Shown piece after piece: positions 1 to 6,507 of a stretch of 7,958 nt of DNA (position 1 is the first letter of the stretch; each line of letters starts with the position of its first letter). A program made the position numbers and the translations under genes. A model generated the notes under the pieces. That model did not search any database. It was not told the origin of the DNA and saw only the letters and a list, made by a program, of their open reading frames with translations. This stretch comes from a bacterium (lineage in GTDB: Bacteria > Desulfobacterota > GWC2-55-46 > S146-80 > JALXFI01): positions 1 to 7,958 of the forward strand of contig JALXFI010000219.1 of assembly GCA_027069035.1 (NCBI GenBank), given 5' to 3'.

Positions 1-386
1 ACGAGGTTCTTAAGGCATCAGATGGGGCGGTTGTGGCTTCGGGAACTGCGACACTTCAGGCGGCGTTAACCGATGCGCCTATGGTGGTTGTATATAAGGT
101 GTCTCCATTGACCTACCGGATAGGCAAAAGGCTTATAAAGCTAAAGAATATTTCTATGGTCAACATTGTTGCGGGCAAGGGTGTTGTTGAAGAGTATATT
201 CAGGAGGATGTAACGCCTGAAAAGATAGCGGACGGGGTGATGAGGCTTTTTGATGAGGCGGAGAGAAAAAGGATATTAAGGGATTTTTCAAGGGTCAGAG
301 AGGCGATGGGGGATAAGGGCACATCTGAAAGGATTGCGAAAAGTATATGTGATTTTATAAACAAACGGGTTGTCACCGTATCCTGA
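1..386 (+). CDS. lpxB: Lipid-A-disaccharide synthase, C-terminal fragment (5' end outside window)
   Basis: Only the last ~127 codons are present; the frame is open from base 3 to the TGA at 384-386. LpxB is a cytoplasmic, membrane-associated GT-B glycosyltransferase (family GT19) that condenses UDP-2,3-diacylglucosamine with lipid X to give the tetraacyl disaccharide-1-phosphate. The fragment carries the hallmark motif ASGTATLQAAL (bases 36-68), then MVVVYK and the Ser-Met-Val-Asn-Ile-Val-Ala-Gly stretch followed by VEEYIQ, which matches the usual LpxB C-terminal half in order and spacing. The GTG at 33-35 is an internal Val in the motif, not a start. The Gln at bases 57-59 sits where many homologues have Glu. 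It is followed after 44 nt by msbA. Identification is by motif and by the surrounding lipid A genes. Confidence 0.93.
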   Translation, partial: EVLKASDGAVVASGTATLQAALTDAPMVVVYKVSPLTYRIGKRLIKLKNISMVNIVAGKGVVEEYIQEDVTPEKIADGVMRLFDEAERKRILRDFSRVREAMGDKGTSERIAKSICDFINKRVVTVS

Positions 387-400
387 TAAGACTTGATAAA

Positions 401-420
401 GCCTCTTTAAGAAAGGAAGC
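401..420 (+). promoter_or_regulatory. msbA ribosome-binding site inside a small potential hairpin
   Basis: The Shine-Dalgarno-like AAAGGAAG (412-419) lies 11 nt before the msbA ATG. Bases 401-408 can pair with 413-420 (seven pairs including one G-U, one C-A mismatch, 4-nt loop), placing the Shine-Dalgarno in the 3' arm. The ribosome-binding site is credible. The hairpin is weak and its regulatory meaning is speculative. Confidence 0.4.
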
Positions 421-430
421 AAAATAGTTT

Positions 431-2239
431 ATGCTCGCTCTTTATTTAAGACTTTCCAAAAATCTTATTACTTACTGGAAACACCTTCTGCTTGCGGTTT
501 TTTGTATGATCCTCCTTTCACTTACCACAGGAGCCCTTGCATACCTTATCGGCCCTGTAATGAAGTATCTCTTTACCAATCAGGGTGACGGGGTCTTAGA
601 GATAATACCTTTAAACGTATTGAACAATATAGATAGAACCGATCTTATAGTCATCATACCGGTGGTTATTATTATTACTGCTTTCCTGAAGGGGATATCC
701 TTTATTGGTCAGTCTTACCTGATGGGGTATGTGGGGCAGAGGATAGTTACGGATATGCGCAGGGAACTTTATAACTTTCTTCAATCGCTCTCTCTTGCGT
801 TTTATTCAAAAAATCCCACAGGGATGCTTATCTCAAGGGTGACAAACGATGTAAACCTGCTTCAGACAACGGTGACAGATGCCCTTGCATCGCTTATGAG
901 GGATTCGTTTTCCATAATAGTGCTTGCCGGCGTTGCCGTTGCGTTGGACTGGAAACTTGCCATTGTTGCATTTGTAGTCCTTCCTGTTGCGGTGCTGCCT
1001 ATAGTCAAATTCGGTCAAAGGATGAGACGGGTAAGCGCCAAAGGCCAAACTTCTGTTGGCAGTATAACTACCATATTGCATGAGGCCTTTGCAGGTGTAA
1101 AGATAGTAAAGGCGTTCAATATGGAAGAGTATGAAAAAAAGAGATTTTCAGAGGAGAACTGGAGACTTTTCAAAATAACCATGAAGGGGGTTGTCGTAAG
1201 GTCGGTATCTCCGCCGGTTATGGAATTTCTTGGCATTTCCGGTCTTGGGATAACTATCTGGTATTCAACATACAGGATAGAGGCCGGCACACTTACCCCT
1301 GAAGAGTTTGTATCCTTTTTTGCCGCAATCTTTATGCTTTATCAACCTTTGAGAAGGTTGAGCAATGTGAATAATACGATACAGCGCGGTCTTGCGGCTG
1401 CAAAGAGGATATTTGACCTTATAGACTCTTCAGAATCTATGAAGGAGAAAGGCGGGAAAGAGGTGTTGTCGGGTTTCGATAAGAAAATAGAGTTTTCCCA
1501 TGTTTATTTCAACTATGAAGATGATATGGTTCTTAAGGATATTGATTTCAGTGTAAAAAAAGGCGAGATTATCGCTATTGTAGGCATGAGCGGGGCCGGT
1601 AAGTCAACGCTTGCAGACCTTATCCCGCGTTTTTATGACGTATCCGATGGACGGATACTTATAGATGGAATGGATATAAGAGAGTTTGAACTTAAGTCGC
1701 TCAGATCCCTTATAAGTATTGTATCCCAGCGGACGATACTCTTTAATGATACCGTAAGAAACAATATCGCCTATGGTGATATAGAAAAAGATGATGAAGA
1801 TATAATAAGGGCGTCAAAGGCTGCAAATGCGCATGATTTTATTATGGCGCTGCCGGAAGGTTATGATACCGTTATAGGAGAGCAGGGAGGAAGGCTCTCC
1901 GGCGGTGAGCGGCAGAGGATATCTATAGCAAGGGCGCTTTTGAAGAACTCTCCCATACTAATACTTGATGAGGCGACATCGTCCCTTGACTCGGAATCTG
2001 AACGTGAGGTTCAGAAGGCGCTTATAAGGCTTATGCACGGAAGGACGACATTTGTTATAGCCCACAGGCTTTCCACCGTCAGGGAAGCAGATCGCATACT
2101 TGTGCTTTCATATGGCAGAATAGTGGAATCGGGAAAACACGAGGAGCTTGTAAAACGTAAAGGCGAATATGCCAAACTGTACGATATGCAATTCTTTGAG
2201 AGGCATTCACATTCAAAAACAGCAGATTATAAGCAGTGA
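431..2239 (+). CDS. msbA: Lipid A export ABC transporter, ATP-binding/permease protein MsbA
   Basis: The product has 602 aa, the usual size of an MsbA half-transporter. It is an inner-membrane homodimer that flips core-lipid A to the periplasmic leaflet using ATP. The N-terminal half is a type-IV exporter membrane domain with hydrophobic segments near residues 19-41, 71-93, 158-174, 175-193, 262-282 and 290-306. The nucleotide-binding domain covers about 350-590: Walker A GMSGAGKST (385-393), Q-loop Gln433, signature LSGGERQ (489-495), Walker B ILILDE (509-514) with catalytic Glu514, D-loop SSLD (517-520) and switch His545. All key ATPase residues are intact. The ATG start has an upstream AGGAA. 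It overlaps waaA by 4 nt, implying translational coupling. Other exporters (peptide or drug) share this fold; position between lpxB and waaA makes MsbA the best name. Confidence 0.95.
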   Translation: MLALYLRLSKNLITYWKHLLLAVFCMILLSLTTGALAYLIGPVMKYLFTNQGDGVLEIIPLNVLNNIDRTDLIVIIPVVIIITAFLKGISFIGQSYLMGYVGQRIVTDMRRELYNFLQSLSLAFYSKNPTGMLISRVTNDVNLLQTTVTDALASLMRDSFSIIVLAGVAVALDWKLAIVAFVVLPVAVLPIVKFGQRMRRVSAKGQTSVGSITTILHEAFAGVKIVKAFNMEEYEKKRFSEENWRLFKITMKGVVVRSVSPPVMEFLGISGLGITIWYSTYRIEAGTLTPEEFVSFFAAIFMLYQPLRRLSNVNNTIQRGLAAAKRIFDLIDSSESMKEKGGKEVLSGFDKKIEFSHVYFNYEDDMVLKDIDFSVKKGEIIAIVGMSGAGKSTLADLIPRFYDVSDGRILIDGMDIREFELKSLRSLISIVSQRTILFNDTVRNNIAYGDIEKDDEDIIRASKAANAHDFIMALPEGYDTVIGEQGGRLSGGERQRISIARALLKNSPILILDEATSSLDSESEREVQKALIRLMHGRTTFVIAHRLSTVREADRILVLSYGRIVESGKHEELVKRKGEYAKLYDMQFFERHSHSKTADYKQ

Positions 2240-3540
2240 GAATAAAGATATTATATCTTCTCTATGATGCCTTGCTCCTACTTGCAAGCCCATTTGTCCT
2301 CTTATATTATCTTTTAAGATTGATTACGGTCAGGTCTTATAGGGAGGGGTTCTTTGAAAGGTTGGGCTATATAGAGAACAAAATATTACGTAATAATGGG
2401 ATAGGCCGGACGTTATGGTTCCATGCCGTTTCCGTTGGAGAGGTAAATGCGCTTGCCCCCCTTGTTAAAGAGGTTAAAAGGTCTTATCCTGACCATAAAA
2501 TTCTTATCTCTACAATAACGCCAACAGGGAGGGCTACGGCAAGAAAGAATATCCCGTTTGCCGATTTACTTATCTACCTTCCGGTTGATCTTCCCTGGGT
2601 TGTTAAAAGGGTTGTTAGGGAAGTAAGACCTGTCTTTTTCGGTGTGGTGGAGACAGAGATATGGCCGAACCTTGTAAGGGCGCTTAAAGAGGAGTGTATC
2701 CCAATCTTTATGGTTAACGGAAGGCTTTCTTCGAGTTCTTTTAAAAGGTATAAGTTTTTCAGGTTTTTCTTCAAAAAGGTTATAGATTGTTTCAGCTTTT
2801 TTTCCATGCAGACGGATACGGATGCGCAGAGGATCATCTCTGTTGGGGCATACAGAGAAAATGTCTATGTTACCGGAAATATAAAGTACCATCTGAACGG
2901 ACATGAATTTAAAACGGATCAACTGAGCAGTTTAAGGGATGAACTGGGCATAGAGGCTCCCTGCAAGGTCATTGTGGCCGGAAGCACACATGCAGGCGAG
3001 GAGAAGATTTTATTGGATGTCTTTTGTAGACTTAAGGGGAAACACCCTCTGCTTAAACTTATAATCGCTCCGAGACATCCTGAAAGGTTTGCGGAGGTTG
3101 AAAATATTGTCGCAAAATCAGGCTTAAAATTTGCAAAGAGAAGTATTGACAGGGGTTTTAAAGAAGAAAGCGGTGTCTTGATCCTGGATACCATAGGGGA
3201 GCTTGGCGCCATATACTCTATTGGTACGGTGGCGTTTGTTGGGGGAAGCCTTGTTGATACGGGCGGGCACAATATGATCGAGCCGGCATTCCACAGGAGG
3301 CCTGTCCTTTTCGGTCATTTTGTAAGTAATTTTATCTCTGTTGCAGAGAGTCTTGAAGATGGGGGCGGAGCCATAAAGGTAAAAGATGGAGAAGAACTTT
3401 TTTTTAAACTTGATAAACTCTTATCCGATGGTGAGCTTATAAAGAAAATGGGTGAGGCCGCATATGCTGTGGTAAAAAGGAATAAGGGTGCGTTAAAGAA
3501 GAACATGGAATTGATTGATAATTTTCTTAAGATATCTTAA
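2236..3540 (+). CDS. waaA: 3-deoxy-D-manno-octulosonic acid (Kdo) transferase
   Basis: The product has 434 aa, typical for WaaA/KdtA (GT30). It transfers Kdo from CMP-Kdo onto the lipid IVA precursor at the cytoplasmic face of the inner membrane. Residues 5-30 form a hydrophobic N-terminal anchor. Family motifs appear in order: WFHAVSVGEV (61-70), where Glu69 matches the catalytic base of the family, TPTGRATA (95-102), ETEIWPN (139-145), NGRLS (161-165), GSTHAGEE (249-256), APRHPERF (278-285) and GSLVDTGGHNMIEPA (337-351). The start is GTG at 2236: it is the first possible start after an in-frame TAA at 2230-2232, and it overlaps the msbA stop as GTGA. No convincing Shine-Dalgarno is visible, so it is probably translated by coupling to msbA. 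Whether it adds one, two or more Kdo residues cannot be read from the sequence. Confidence 0.95.
   Translation: MRIKILYLLYDALLLLASPFVLLYYLLRLITVRSYREGFFERLGYIENKILRNNGIGRTLWFHAVSVGEVNALAPLVKEVKRSYPDHKILISTITPTGRATARKNIPFADLLIYLPVDLPWVVKRVVREVRPVFFGVVETEIWPNLVRALKEECIPIFMVNGRLSSSSFKRYKFFRFFFKKVIDCFSFFSMQTDTDAQRIISVGAYRENVYVTGNIKYHLNGHEFKTDQLSSLRDELGIEAPCKVIVAGSTHAGEEKILLDVFCRLKGKHPLLKLIIAPRHPERFAEVENIVAKSGLKFAKRSIDRGFKEESGVLILDTIGELGAIYSIGTVAFVGGSLVDTGGHNMIEPAFHRRPVLFGHFVSNFISVAESLEDGGGAIKVKDGEELFFKLDKLLSDGELIKKMGEAAYAVVKRNKGALKKNMELIDNFLKIS
3527..3540. repeat. Perfect 14-bp palindrome at the end of waaA
   Basis: TTAAGATATCTTAA reads identically on both strands and its last three bases are the waaA stop codon. 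As RNA it could form only a 5-bp, A/U-rich stem with a 4-nt loop, and no U-tract follows, so it is not a convincing intrinsic terminator. It could be a DNA operator or chance in an A/T-rich junction. Confidence 0.35.
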
Positions 3541-3587
3541 AAATTGATTAGATATAAGAAAATATAAAGGTATGACATTAAATTTGT

Positions 3588-4664
3588 ATGGGAATCTTAG
3601 ATAAGTTATGGCATAAGCAAGGGCGTGCCGGACGGTTTTTATATCCGTTTTTTTATCCCCTTTCTCTTGTATATGGTTTCTGGGTTAAGCAAAGGACATC
3701 TCTCTATAGGAGGGGCGCCCTTCCGTCTTATTCATCCCCTGTAAGGGTGGTATCGATAGGCAATATAAGTGTGGGAGGTTCGGGAAAGACCCCTCTGGCG
3801 ATATATATTTCAAAAATACTTTCAGATATGGGATATCGGGTGACGGTTCTTAGCAGGGGTTATAAGGGAAGTAAAAAAAAGCGGATAAATCTTGTATCCA
3901 ATGGGAAAGAAATATTTTTAAGCCCTGCAGAGGCGGGAGATGAACCTTTTCTTATTGCCTCCAAACTTAAAGGCGTGCCCGTTATCACCGGTAAAGACCG
4001 TTATCTCCTTACCTTGTATGCGCAAGTCCATTTCAACACCGATGTGGTTGTGCTTGACGATGGTTTCCAGCATATAAGATTAAGAAGAGATATCGATGTA
4101 GTTGCTCTGACCCCTGATATATTCTTACATCCTTATGTTCTGCCATTAGGCAAACTTAGGGAACCTTTAAGTTCTGTAGAAAGGGCTCATCTTTTGCTAA
4201 TAAAAGATGATGAAGAATCTATCAAAATGGCATATCTAAAAGAAAGATTAGGCGCTAATAATAAAAAAATCTTTACTTTTAAATATAATCCCGTAAGGTT
4301 TATAGGGCTTAAGAATGGCAAGGGGATAGGGCTTGGCTCCATAAAGGGTCGAAAGGTTCTTGCGGTGTCGGGCATAGCAAATCCGGACTCTTTTATAAAT
4401 ACCCTTAAAGGATTGGGAGTGGTTATAGAGGGAATCATATCTTATCCCGATCACTTTATCTACAGAGATAAGGATATACATGATATATTTAACAGAGGCA
4501 TAGACAGTGATTTTATAATTACAACGGAAAAAGACGGAGTGAAATTAAGGGGATTTAAAGGGTTTTATGGCAAGCTATATGATAAGTTCTATATGCTTGA
4601 GATAGATGTTTATATTAAAGATGCTAATGAGTTCGATGAGTGTTTAAAGGCCGTTTTCCAATAA
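3588..4664 (+). CDS. lpxK: Tetraacyldisaccharide 4'-kinase (lipid A 4'-kinase)
   Basis: The product has 358 aa, normal for LpxK. It phosphorylates the 4' position of the tetraacyl disaccharide-1-phosphate to give lipid IVA, using ATP at the inner membrane. A hydrophobic, aromatic N-terminal stretch (about 17-33) fits the membrane-docking helix. Motifs: P-loop GNISVGGSGKTP (58-69), SRGY (89-92), GDEP (117-120) with the Asp/Glu used in catalysis and Mg binding in the family, GKDR (135-138), DDGFQH (157-162), AVSGIANPDSF (259-269), YPDHF with His289, and TTEKD (312-316). All expected catalytic residues are present. The ATG at 3588 follows an in-frame TAA at 3579-3581, so no longer ATG/GTG/TTG start exists. 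The nearest purine-rich element, AAAGG (3566-3570), lies 17 nt upstream, farther than usual, so initiation may be weak. It lies 47 nt after waaA. Confidence 0.95.
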   Translation: MGILDKLWHKQGRAGRFLYPFFYPLSLVYGFWVKQRTSLYRRGALPSYSSPVRVVSIGNISVGGSGKTPLAIYISKILSDMGYRVTVLSRGYKGSKKKRINLVSNGKEIFLSPAEAGDEPFLIASKLKGVPVITGKDRYLLTLYAQVHFNTDVVVLDDGFQHIRLRRDIDVVALTPDIFLHPYVLPLGKLREPLSSVERAHLLLIKDDEESIKMAYLKERLGANNKKIFTFKYNPVRFIGLKNGKGIGLGSIKGRKVLAVSGIANPDSFINTLKGLGVVIEGIISYPDHFIYRDKDIHDIFNRGIDSDFIITTEKDGVKLRGFKGFYGKLYDKFYMLEIDVYIKDANEFDECLKAVFQ

Positions 4665-4665
4665 A

Positions 4666-4672
4666 AAGGGGA
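4666..4672 (+). promoter_or_regulatory. Ribosome-binding site that decides the TTG start of the barrel protein gene
   Basis: AAGGGGA sits 6 nt before the TTG at 4679, ideal spacing. An in-frame TGA at 4676-4678 immediately precedes the TTG. The first in-frame ATG (residue 30) would remove the whole signal peptide, so TTG is the right start. Confidence 0.75.
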
Positions 4673-4678
4673 CTTTGA

Positions 4679-5485
4679 TTGACTTTTAAAAAAGCCAAAA
4701 AACCGGTTGCTCTGTGTGTCATAATATTAGGGATATTTTTTTATGGGACTTCACCGTTATGGGCAATGAGCCTCTATCCTCTTGAGACGGAAGAGGCATG
4801 GCCTATTGGCAACGGTCGTTTCCAGTTGGATGTTTCCTCTGAATTTCAGTCCGGGAATATCCTTCCATTTGATACAATCAACAGAGACAGGGATATTACG
4901 AGATTTCTTTTGGGGGTGAATTTGGGAGTAGGGGAGAGGATAGAACTTGAAGCGCGATACGATCTGATCCATCTTGATGAAGATGGCGGAGTAAACAAGA
5001 CCGGCTCAGGAGATTTGAGGCTTGCGACAAAGGTGGGTATATACAGGTCTGCTGAAGGCGATACGGAGTTTGGCCTGCGTTTTGGAGTGAAACTGCCCAA
5101 TGCCAATAAACAAGACAGGTTAGGCACCGATGAAACCGATTTTTTTGCCTCATTTCTTGCAAGCAAAGAGTTCACACCTCTAATGGTTGATATCAATCTT
5201 GGTGTAGCTCTTCTGGGCGATCCGCAGTTTAACGGAGGCCAGGATGATATCCTTATTTACGGCCTTGCCTTTGTTCTGCCTTTTTCTGATCTTGAGCTTA
5301 TTGGTGAACTGAACGGCCGGTTGGGTTCAATGGAAAATAACAACAGAAACGTAGTGCGTACGGGAATAAGGTGGAAGGGGATAAAGGATTCTATAATCTA
5401 TTGCAGCGTTGGGGTTGGGTTAAATGACGAGTCCGAGGATTGGTCTGTAAGTATTGGATATACACGGTATATGGACCTGTTTTGA
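4679..5485 (+). CDS. Putative outer-membrane beta-barrel protein of the phenol-degradation/transporter-like (MetA-type) family
   Basis: The product has 268 aa and I cannot assign a specific function. It begins with TTG, supported by a strong upstream ribosome-binding site. A Sec signal peptide is clear: basic n-region KKAKK, hydrophobic core at residues 10-24 and likely cleavage after LWA (27-29). The mature part is made of alternating-hydrophobicity strands separated by Gly/Asp/Asn-rich turns, for example about 74-98, 111-123, 130-139, 152-180, 188-214, 225-248 and 254-268, enough for a barrel of roughly 10-12 strands. It ends in Tyr-Met-Asp-Leu-Phe, a C-terminal Phe as in substrates of the BAM complex. 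The GDLRLATKVG segment (111-120), the FGVKLPNAN stretch (135-143) and the following Gly-Thr-Asp-Glu-Thr-Asp turn resemble the MetA-pathway/putative transporter outer-membrane family, judged by eye. It sits between lpxK and lpxL with 14- and 22-nt gaps, so it is likely co-transcribed with LPS genes. Confidence 0.72.
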   Translation: MTFKKAKKPVALCVIILGIFFYGTSPLWAMSLYPLETEEAWPIGNGRFQLDVSSEFQSGNILPFDTINRDRDITRFLLGVNLGVGERIELEARYDLIHLDEDGGVNKTGSGDLRLATKVGIYRSAEGDTEFGLRFGVKLPNANKQDRLGTDETDFFASFLASKEFTPLMVDINLGVALLGDPQFNGGQDDILIYGLAFVLPFSDLELIGELNGRLGSMENNNRNVVRTGIRWKGIKDSIIYCSVGVGLNDESEDWSVSIGYTRYMDLF

Positions 5486-5507
5486 TAAAAATTGAGTTGA
5501 TGCCTCT

Positions 5508-6398
5508 ATGATGCTGCGAGTTTTTTTCCTTGAAAAGATTATTTATCTTTTTGCCCTGCTGCCATGGAAGCCTGCTCTTGCCTTAGGGAGGTTTCTTGGA
5601 AGGATAGCCTATGGCATTGATAAGAAACACAGAAATATTGCCTTTAGAAATTTAAAAGAATCTTTTAAGGAAAAGACTGATAAAGAGGTTTGCACCATAG
5701 TGAAGAAGGTATATGAAAACTTTGGCATGAACATGATGGAGTTTGCGAGACTGCCAAGATTTACTTCAAAAAATATCGACGGTTTTGTTGATTATAAAAA
5801 TCTTAATTACATTGAACAGGCAAAAAGGAAAGGAAAAGGGATATTACTCCTTACCGGCCACTGCGGCAACTGGGAACTTCTTTCTCATGCCATGGGTCTG
5901 AAGGGATACAATGGTTATGTTGTAGTTAGAGATGGGGACAGTCCTGTTTTTGATAAATTTTTAAGAAAACGGCGTATGAAAAGCGGCAACAAGGTTATCG
6001 GTAAAAAGAAGGCTATGAGAAAGCTTTTAAGGATTCTTGGAAGAGGCGGTATAGTAGCCATACTTTTAGATCAGAATGTCACATGGCGGGAGGGTGTGTT
6101 TGTGGATTTTATGGGAAGAAAGGCATGTACAAACAAGGGGCTTGCCCTTATGGCTATGGCTTCAGGCGCTCAGATTGTCCCTATATTTATTAGAAGAAAG
6201 GATGACCTTTGTCATGAGATAGAGGTTATGGAGGCTGTAAGTATAGTTGATACGGGCAACAAGGATAAAGATATTCTTGTAAATACACAGATATTTACAG
6301 AGAAGATAGAAGAATATGTAAGAAGATATCCTGAACAATGGTTCTGGCTCCATCAGAGATGGAAGACAAGACCTAAGGGGTCAGGTCTACACTCTTGA
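5508..6398 (+). CDS. lpxL: Lipid A late acyltransferase, LpxL/HtrB family
   Basis: The product has 296 aa, typical of the LpxL/LpxM/LpxP lysophospholipid-acyltransferase family, which adds a secondary acyl chain to the Kdo-primed lipid A precursor at the inner membrane. A hydrophobic N-terminal segment (about 11-33) is the membrane anchor, followed by HRNIAFRNLKESF (41-53), a conserved block of the family. The catalytic HX4E motif is GHCGNWE (117-123), with His118 and Glu123. Further matches are AILLDQN (184-190), VDFMGRKACTNKG (199-211) and the C-terminal PEQWFWLHQRWKTRP stretch. All catalytic features are intact. The start is ATG 5508 or the adjoining ATG 5511; an in-frame TGA at 5493-5495 rules out anything longer. 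The ribosome-binding site is weak. LpxL versus LpxM, and acyl-chain preference, cannot be told from sequence. Its stop codon lies within a -35-like TTGACA. Confidence 0.9.
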   Translation: MMLRVFFLEKIIYLFALLPWKPALALGRFLGRIAYGIDKKHRNIAFRNLKESFKEKTDKEVCTIVKKVYENFGMNMMEFARLPRFTSKNIDGFVDYKNLNYIEQAKRKGKGILLLTGHCGNWELLSHAMGLKGYNGYVVVRDGDSPVFDKFLRKRRMKSGNKVIGKKKAMRKLLRILGRGGIVAILLDQNVTWREGVFVDFMGRKACTNKGLALMAMASGAQIVPIFIRRKDDLCHEIEVMEAVSIVDTGNKDKDILVNTQIFTEKIEEYVRRYPEQWFWLHQRWKTRPKGSGLHS

Positions 6399-6424
6399 CA
6401 AAATGGAGCAAAGCGGTTTATTCT
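6395..6424 (+). promoter_or_regulatory. Candidate sigma70-type promoter for waaF-gmhB
   Basis: A perfect -35 hexamer TTGACA (6395-6400) overlaps the lpxL stop. With an 18-nt spacer it is followed by TATTCT (6419-6424), 4 of 6 matches to the -10 consensus. Transcription would start near 6431, giving a leader of about 77 nt before waaF. This is motif evidence only; the -10 is mediocre. Confidence 0.4.
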
Positions 6425-6471
6425 TAAAAGTATTAACTAACCACTGAAATCATTGAAAGAAAGGATGTAGA

Positions 6472-6501
6472 GTGAACTGCGGTGACTGTTTCAAGCAGTA
6501 G
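6472..6501 (+). CDS. Possible 9-codon leader peptide upstream of waaF (MNCGDCFKQ)
   Basis: A GTG at 6472 opens a 9-codon frame ending in TAG (6499-6501). It has the best ribosome-binding site of the gap: AAGGA (6461-6465) with 6 nt to the GTG. It is in the same frame as waaF, and its stop lies only 6 nt before the waaF ATG, while waaF itself has only a poor AGG. This suggests the leader may load ribosomes that re-initiate on waaF. The peptide contains a CxxC pair (Cys-Gly-Asp-Cys). It is too short to judge coding by composition, and it may be chance. Confidence 0.35.
   Translation: MNCGDCFKQ
6476..6499 (+). promoter_or_regulatory. Small hairpin overlapping the leader frame, just upstream of waaF
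   Basis: ACTGC (6476-6480) is a perfect complement of GCAGT (6495-6499). Inside it, TGA (6483-6485) can pair with TCA (6491-6493) around a 5-nt loop. The 3' arm adjoins the AGG (6500-6502) preceding the waaF ATG. No U-tract follows, so it is not a terminator. A ribosome translating the leader would melt it. Stability is modest. Confidence 0.3.
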
Positions 6502-6507
6502 GTCTTA

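Noticed and set aside
33..386. A stand-alone 117-aa protein starting at GTG 33
   Set aside because: The frame is open upstream to the window edge and GTG lies inside the LpxB motif; it is the tail of lpxB.
833..1290. Reverse-strand open frames across msbA (and similar ones across waaA, lpxK, the barrel gene and lpxL)
   Set aside because: They lie wholly within well-supported forward genes, have low-complexity or unlikely protein sequences, and show no family motifs.
3541..3587. Promoter before lpxK (TTGATT 3544-3549, TATAAG 3553-3558, TATAAA 3563-3568)
   Set aside because: No pair of hexamers has acceptable 16-18 nt spacing; the elements are expected in A/T-rich sequence.
4650..4672. Hairpin around the lpxK stop that could hide the barrel gene's ribosome-binding site or terminate transcription
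   Set aside because: Only four A-U pairs and two G-C pairs around a mismatch, with no U-tract; too weak to support.
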